Assembly (NCBI GenBank): GCA_019233415.1
Contig: JAFAMK010000279.1
Location: forward strand, 1 to 5,104
DNA length: 5,104 nt
Direction of reading: 5' to 3'
Source: Vulcanimicrobiota bacterium
GTDB lineage: Bacteria; Vulcanimicrobiota; Vulcanimicrobiia; Vulcanimicrobiales; Vulcanimicrobiaceae
Part shown: one piece after another, positions 1 to 5,104 of the stretch
How the letters are laid out: each line of letters opens with the position of its first letter
How positions within the stretch are numbered: position 1 is the stretch's first letter
Notes under the pieces: generated by a model
The model's input: the letters and a program-made list of their open reading frames with translations, nothing else
Databases searched by the model: none
Told to the model about the DNA's origin: nothing
Translations under genes and position numbers: made by a program

Positions 1-837
<837 letters not shown>

Positions 838-841
838 CGAA

Positions 842-847
842 TCCTTT
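842..847 (-). promoter_or_regulatory. Ribosome binding site of rpoC
   Basis: AAAGGA on the minus strand lies four bases before the rpoC ATG. It supports the start at 837. It lies outside the overlapping antisense frame's stop (TGA of ATGA at the rpoC start), which is taken to be coincidental. Confidence 0.7.
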
Positions 848-908
848 GCTCAGCGCGTCGGCGGGACAGAGGCGGCCGAGGTGACGTCGGGGGAGCCGGG
901 GTGGCTGG

Positions 909-950
909 GTCGCCCCCGTCACCCTGAGCCTGTCGAAGGGCCTTGGGGGG
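909..950 (-). repeat. REP-like dispersed repeat word inside a GC-rich inverted repeat in the rpoC leader
   Basis: The plus-strand word CCTGAGCCTGTCGAAGG (about 923-939) matches, from memory, a palindrome-like intergenic word scattered through many high-GC bacterial genomes; its reverse complement typically reads CCTTCGACAGGCTCAGG. Here it is flanked by CCCCC (913-917) and GGGGGG (945-950). An inner CCCT (922-925) faces AGGG (937-940), so the segment could fold as an imperfect hairpin in the rpoC leader RNA or in DNA. Only one copy lies in this window, so its repeat status rests on recognition rather than on counting. Confidence 0.5.
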
Positions 951-960
951 ACGAAAAGGC

Positions 961-1000
961 GAAAAGACCCAGGAGACGCCGGTCCGACGTTCCTTGGGTC
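961..1000 (-). terminator. Candidate intrinsic terminator / attenuator in the rpoC leader
   Basis: Read on the minus strand, GACCCA (1000-995), a bulged A, GGA and ACG can pair with CGT, a bulged C, TCC and TGGGTC (971-966). That gives about 12 base pairs with two single-base bulges around a nine-base loop. The 3' arm is followed at once by TTTTCGCCTTTTC (965-953), a U-rich tail in RNA. On the plus strand the hairpin has no T-tract after it, so the signal is specific to the rpoC direction. It lies downstream of the predicted rpoC promoter and upstream of the gene, so it would act as an attenuator and not as the end of another transcript. The U-tract is interrupted, so efficiency is uncertain. 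Confidence 0.5.
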
Positions 1001-1029
1001 GCGTTATCGGCCGAAGGGCATAGGCAGGT

Positions 1030-1058
1030 AGTATAGCAGAGGCCCGGCCGAAACTCAA
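1030..1058 (-). promoter_or_regulatory. Predicted sigma70-type promoter of rpoC with extended -10
   Basis: On the minus strand TTGAGT (1058-1053) is separated by exactly 17 bases from TATACT (1035-1030), and TG stands one base before the -10 box (TGCTATACT), an extended -10. The match is 4 of 6 at -35 and 5 of 6 at -10 with ideal spacing, in otherwise GC-rich DNA, so chance is unlikely. The predicted transcript start is near 1021-1025, leaving a leader of about 185 nt before the rpoC ATG. Nothing here shows whether rpoC is also reached by read-through from further upstream, but the gene directly upstream runs the other way. Confidence 0.75.
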
Positions 1059-1115
1059 GGGCGGCCCCTGTGGACGTCCTGCGGGAAGCAACCGGCGCAA
1101 GTCGTAGGTATCACG

Positions 1116-3446
1116 ATGGCCGGTCGCTGGATTCGTGGTGTGGCGTTTCTGCTGGGCGCGCTCGTGGGCCTTGTCGCCCTCATCCTCGCCTCGTACGCCG
1201 GCGGCGTGTTGCTGGGGACCAAGCTCGGCGTCGCCCGCAACACCGGGACCGAGGCCGGTCTGCCGGTCGACGGGCCGGTGACGATCGCGCGGGACGCACG
1301 CGGCGTCCCGCACGTCCGAGCCGGCTCGGTCCACGACTTGCTCGTCGCCGAGGGCTACGCGATGGCGAGCGACCGGCTGTTCCAGATGGACACGACTCGG
1401 CGCTACGTCGACGGCCGGCTTGCCGAGATCCTCGGGCAGCCGCTGGCCCGGGTCGATCAGCGGATGCGCCGCTACGGGATTCGCGACCTCGCAGACCGCG
1501 TCTACGCGCACGCCTCGCCCGAAGAGCGCGCGCTGCTGGCGGCCTTCGCCGACGGGGTCAACGCCGCGGCGGCGCGCCAGCCGCTCCCGCCCGAGTACCG
1601 CGCGCTCTTCGTCGACTTCGAAACCTGGCGGCCGGCCGACTCGCTGGCGGTCGGCTTCGCGACCGTCCTCGACCTGGACGACAAGCCGGACGACGTCGTG
1701 ATCCGCGACATGGTGCGCGGCGTCCTCGGCCCGGCCGGGACCGATGCGCTCTACCCGCTGACCGACCCGAAGTACGACGTGCCCACGAACGGCCGCCCGC
1801 CGGGCGTCATCGCGAACCTGCCGGCGCTCTCGGGCGCGCGGCCCGTGGTCGCCGCGGCGCCGGCCGACGGCCACGCGCCGATCGGGAGCAACGGCTGGGT
1901 CGTCGGCGGGAACCGCACGACGGTCGGCAAGGCCGTCCTCGCCAACGACCCGCACCTCGACATCAACATTCCGGGGATCTGGTACCTGTTCGAGGGGAGC
2001 GCGCCGGGGATGCACGTCGCCGGCGCCGCACTCGCCGGGACGCCCGGCGTGACGCTCGGGCACAACGAGCACGTCGCCTGGGGCGTCACCGCCGGCGAAA
2101 CCGCGGCGATGCGCGTCCTGCGCGAGCGCGCGCGCGGCGACGACGAGTTGCTCGAACGCGGCGCGTGGGTTCACGCGCGCCACCGCCACGAACCGATCAC
2201 GGTGCGCTTCGGCAAGACGCAGGACGACGACATCCTCGAATCGGACCGCGGCGTCGTCATCGCGCGCGACCAGGCGCACGGGCTCGCATACGTGATGGAC
2301 TGGCGGATGCGGCGCAATCCCGTCTCGCCGCTCGCGCCGTTCCTCGCGCTCCTGCGCGCGCGCAGCGCGGCCGACGGCGTCGCCGCGATGCGCGCGCTGC
2401 CGGAACCGGCGCTCAACGTGCTGCTCGTCGACGACGCGGGCAACGCCGCGTACCACTTCGCCGGCCAAGTGCCGCTGTCGCCGTCGTGGGGCCGCTGGGC
2501 CGACGACGGCGACGCGCCGGAGCCCGCGTATCTCCCCTACGACCGCGCACCGCACGTCGATCCGTCGCGCGACGCGCTCGTCGTGACCGGCAACAACCGC
2601 GCCGACGGCGACGGCTCGCCGCGGCTCGCGCCGTACTGGCCGCCGCCGTACCGCGCCTACGAAGCGGGACGCGCGCTGCGCGCGGCAGCAAATGCGCACG
2701 GCAAGCTCGCACCGGACGCGATCGCCGCGGAGCAGCGCGATGCAACCTCGCCTGCGGAACGCGAGTTCGCGCAGCTCGTCCTCGCCTCGGCGGTGCGCGC
2801 GCATGCGAGCGACGACGCAACGCTCGCGCCGCTGCTCACCGCGCTGCGCGCGTTCGACGGAACGCTCGTTTCCGACTCGGCCGGCGCGACCGCGGTCGTC
2901 GCGCTGCGCCGCGAGATGCTCGGAACGCTCGCCGCCGAGCACCTTCCCGCGTGGCTGGCGCCCGCGTATCCGGGCTCGAGCCCCGGCTTTGAGGTCGTGC
3001 TGCGCGCGCTACGCGAACGCCCGCGCGGCTGGGTTCCGCACGACGACTATGACGCGTTCGTGCTCGCGTCACTGCGCGACACGCAGAAGCAGCTCGGCGC
3101 GACGGTCCCGGCCTTCGGCACGTACGCGGCGCAGCCGCTCGAACATCCGCTCGCGGCGTTCGGCTTCGGCACGATCTGGAACGGCGCGACGCTTCCCGGC
3201 CGCGGCGGCAGCTTCGCACCCGCCGTGCAGTGGAACGGCCACGCGCAGTCGTTCCGCGCGGTCTGGATCGCCGGCGACTGGGACCACGGCACGATCGACG
3301 TCGACGCCGGCGAGTCCGGCGAGCCCGGTTCGCCGCACTACCGCGACCAGTCCGCCGCGTGGGTCCGTTTCGACCGCACGCCGCTTCCGTTCTCCGACGC
3401 CGCCGTGCGCGCAGCAACCGTCGCGACCCTCACGCTGACGCGCTAG
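1116..3446 (+). CDS. Penicillin acylase family protein (S45 Ntn-hydrolase), membrane-anchored or exported
   Basis: A 776-residue precursor of an N-terminal nucleophile amidohydrolase (peptidase family S45), which cuts amide bonds of acylated amines such as penicillin G, cephalosporins or acyl-homoserine lactones. Residues 8-27 form one hydrophobic helix after MAGRWIR, so it is probably a signal anchor with the enzyme outside the cytoplasm. The alpha-chain motif EGYAMASDRLFQMD (79-92) precedes the autocleavage site before Ser258 in IGSNGW; Ser258 would be residue 1 of a 519-residue beta chain. On that numbering His280 (ANDPHL) is beta23 and Ala326 (GVTAGE) is beta69, the oxyanion-hole position. 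Asn493/Asn494 (VVTGNNRA) lies close to beta241 of E. coli penicillin G acylase. The C-terminal family block GSPHYRDQ is at 738-745. All catalytic elements look intact. A weak AGG lies seven bases before the ATG. The substrate cannot be told from sequence; acyl-homoserine lactone, beta-lactam and other amide acylases are all possible. Confidence 0.93.
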   Translation: MAGRWIRGVAFLLGALVGLVALILASYAGGVLLGTKLGVARNTGTEAGLPVDGPVTIARDARGVPHVRAGSVHDLLVAEGYAMASDRLFQMDTTRRYVDGRLAEILGQPLARVDQRMRRYGIRDLADRVYAHASPEERALLAAFADGVNAAAARQPLPPEYRALFVDFETWRPADSLAVGFATVLDLDDKPDDVVIRDMVRGVLGPAGTDALYPLTDPKYDVPTNGRPPGVIANLPALSGARPVVAAAPADGHAPIGSNGWVVGGNRTTVGKAVLANDPHLDINIPGIWYLFEGSAPGMHVAGAALAGTPGVTLGHNEHVAWGVTAGETAAMRVLRERARGDDELLERGAWVHARHRHEPITVRFGKTQDDDILESDRGVVIARDQAHGLAYVMDWRMRRNPVSPLAPFLALLRARSAADGVAAMRALPEPALNVLLVDDAGNAAYHFAGQVPLSPSWGRWADDGDAPEPAYLPYDRAPHVDPSRDALVVTGNNRADGDGSPRLAPYWPPPYRAYEAGRALRAAANAHGKLAPDAIAAEQRDATSPAEREFAQLVLASAVRAHASDDATLAPLLTALRAFDGTLVSDSAGATAVVALRREMLGTLAAEHLPAWLAPAYPGSSPGFEVVLRALRERPRGWVPHDDYDAFVLASLRDTQKQLGATVPAFGTYAAQPLEHPLAAFGFGTIWNGATLPGRGGSFAPAVQWNGHAQSFRAVWIAGDWDHGTIDVDAGESGEPGSPHYRDQSAAWVRFDRTPLPFSDAAVRAATVATLTLTR

Positions 3447-3454
3447 GTCCCGCT

Positions 3455-3470
3455 CGGCCGCTTCAGGCCG
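3455..3470 (+). other. Small inverted repeat after the acylase gene
   Basis: CGGCC (3455-3459) and GGCCG (3466-3470) can pair around a six-base loop, nine bases after the acylase stop. No T-tract follows, so it does not meet the usual pattern of an intrinsic terminator. It may be a weak stabilising hairpin or chance in GC-rich DNA. Confidence 0.25.
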
Positions 3471-3491
3471 CAGTTCACGCACTTTGGGCAC

Positions 3492-3507
3492 CGATCGGTA
3501 CCGTTCG
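3492..3507 (+). promoter_or_regulatory. Candidate operator: 16-bp palindrome upstream of aceA
   Basis: CGATCGGTACCGTTCG pairs with its own reverse complement at seven of eight symmetric positions, centred between 3499 and 3500. It overlaps a perfect 10-bp palindrome ACCGATCGGT (3490-3499). It lies about 35 bases upstream of the TATACT box, near -54 to the predicted start, where an activator or repressor dimer could bind. No known regulator motif was recognised. Confidence 0.35.
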
Positions 3508-3541
3508 CGCATGCACCGGCGTGCGGGGCGCGGCATGGGGC

Positions 3542-3547
3542 TATACT
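3542..3547 (+). promoter_or_regulatory. Candidate -10 box of the aceA promoter
   Basis: TATACT matches the -10 consensus at five of six positions and stands out in GC-rich DNA. It ends 35 bases before the aceA start. No TTGACA-like hexamer occurs 16-19 bases upstream (the region reads CGGCGTGCGG) and there is no TG of an extended -10. If real, the promoter would need an activator or use another sigma factor. The transcript would start near 3554 and include the Shine-Dalgarno site. Confidence 0.4.
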
Positions 3548-3571
3548 GCGGCCACCTAGCTCGTCAGCGAC

Positions 3572-3577
3572 AAGGAG
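3572..3577 (+). promoter_or_regulatory. Ribosome binding site deciding the aceA start
   Basis: AAGGAG lies five bases before GTG at 3583 and is the strongest Shine-Dalgarno match in the window. It selects this GTG over the in-frame ATG at 3484, which has no comparable site and would add 33 arginine-rich residues not typical of the family. Confidence 0.85.
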
Positions 3578-3582
3578 ACATC

Positions 3583-4878
<1,296 letters not shown>

Positions 4879-4879
4879 C

Positions 4880-5104
4880 TCACCACGCTCCCTCGCGCGC
4901 GCGGTGCTGGCGGAACGTGATGTTGAGGCGTTCGCCGGTGATCCGCGCGTCGCGCGGGACGCGGTGTTCCCAGTAGAGCTGCGTGTCGCCGCGCATGATG
5001 ACGAGGTCGCCGTGCGCGACGTCGAGCGTGATCGGGTCGTGGCGCAGGCCGCTGTCTTTTTTCGGGCGCAGTTGGAATGCGCGGGTCGCGCCGAGCGAGA
5101 GCGA
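4880..5104 (-). CDS. AlkB-like 2-oxoglutarate/Fe(II) dioxygenase, C-terminal part, cut by window edge
   Basis: The last 74 residues of an oxidative dealkylation enzyme of the AlkB family, which removes alkyl groups such as 1-methyladenine and 3-methylcytosine from nucleic acids. Visible in order: SLSLGATRAFQLR (a conserved strand), GDLVIMRGDTQLYWEHRVP with the distal iron ligand His47 (numbered from the right edge), then RLNITFR with Arg59, Asn61 and Arg65, the family's 2-oxoglutarate and C-terminal signature RxNxTFR. His to first Arg is 12 residues, as in human ALKBH2 and ALKBH3, against 17 in E. coli AlkB, so this is the short ALKBH2/3-like type common in bacteria. The HxD half of the iron site and the start are outside the window. 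Stop TGA at 4882-4880. Family is clear; whether it acts on DNA or RNA is inference. Confidence 0.92.
   Translation of the reverse strand, partial: SLSLGATRAFQLRPKKDSGLRHDPITLDVAHGDLVIMRGDTQLYWEHRVPRDARITGERLNITFRQHRAREGAW

Noticed and set aside
1029..1034. TAGTAT on the plus strand as a -10 for the acylase gene
   Set aside because: Only 4 of 6 matches and no -35 at the right distance; it is the opposite strand of the much better rpoC -10. No acylase promoter can be supported.
1070..2992. A 640-codon plus-strand open frame starting at GTG 1070
   Set aside because: It overlaps the acylase in another frame and is extremely arginine/alanine-rich without motifs, whereas the 1116 frame carries all family motifs.
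3455..3470. Intrinsic terminator after the acylase gene
   Set aside because: The stem is only five pairs and no T-tract follows; kept only as a low-confidence inverted repeat.

Overview
The window is high-GC bacterial DNA with four protein genes. All are standard housekeeping or metabolic families, and two run off the window ends. From left to right: the N-terminal 279 codons of rpoC (RNA polymerase beta' subunit, minus strand, cut by the left edge); a complete penicillin-acylase family Ntn-hydrolase (plus strand); a complete isocitrate lyase, aceA (plus strand); and the C-terminal 74 residues of an AlkB-like 2-oxoglutarate/Fe(II) dioxygenase (minus strand, cut by the right edge). No tRNA, rRNA, CRISPR array, insertion sequence or phage gene was seen. 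The organism cannot be named from this window. The RpoC N-terminus reads like Firmicutes/Actinobacteria-type (Terrabacteria) proteins, and the isocitrate lyase is of the short type of about 430 residues found in actinobacteria. Together with the GC content this suggests a high-GC, non-proteobacterial lineage, for instance Actinobacteria or a candidate phylum such as Eremiobacterota. That placement is a guess.

The most informative non-coding stretch is the 278-bp gap between the divergent rpoC and acylase genes (838-1115). On the minus strand it carries a near-consensus sigma70-type promoter with an extended -10 (TTGAGT, 17 bp, TATACT, preceded by TG). A leader of about 185 nt follows. It contains a bulged stem-loop followed by TTTTCGCCTTTTC that looks like an intrinsic terminator or attenuator, and then a second hairpin-capable segment holding a REP-like dispersed-repeat word. 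After that come the Shine-Dalgarno site and rpoC. No rpoB lies directly upstream of rpoC. Here rpoC therefore seems to be transcribed from its own promoter and possibly controlled by attenuation, unlike the usual rpoB-rpoC operon.

The 136-bp gap before aceA holds a near-perfect 16-bp palindrome and a TATACT -10-like box with no recognisable -35, an arrangement compatible with activator-dependent control of the glyoxylate bypass. The stop codons of aceA and the alkB-like gene are separated by one base, tail to tail. Apart from the shared gap between rpoC and the acylase, nothing indicates that the four genes work in one pathway. I see no evidence for a new defence system or mobile system here. 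The candidate novelty is the regulatory layout around rpoC.
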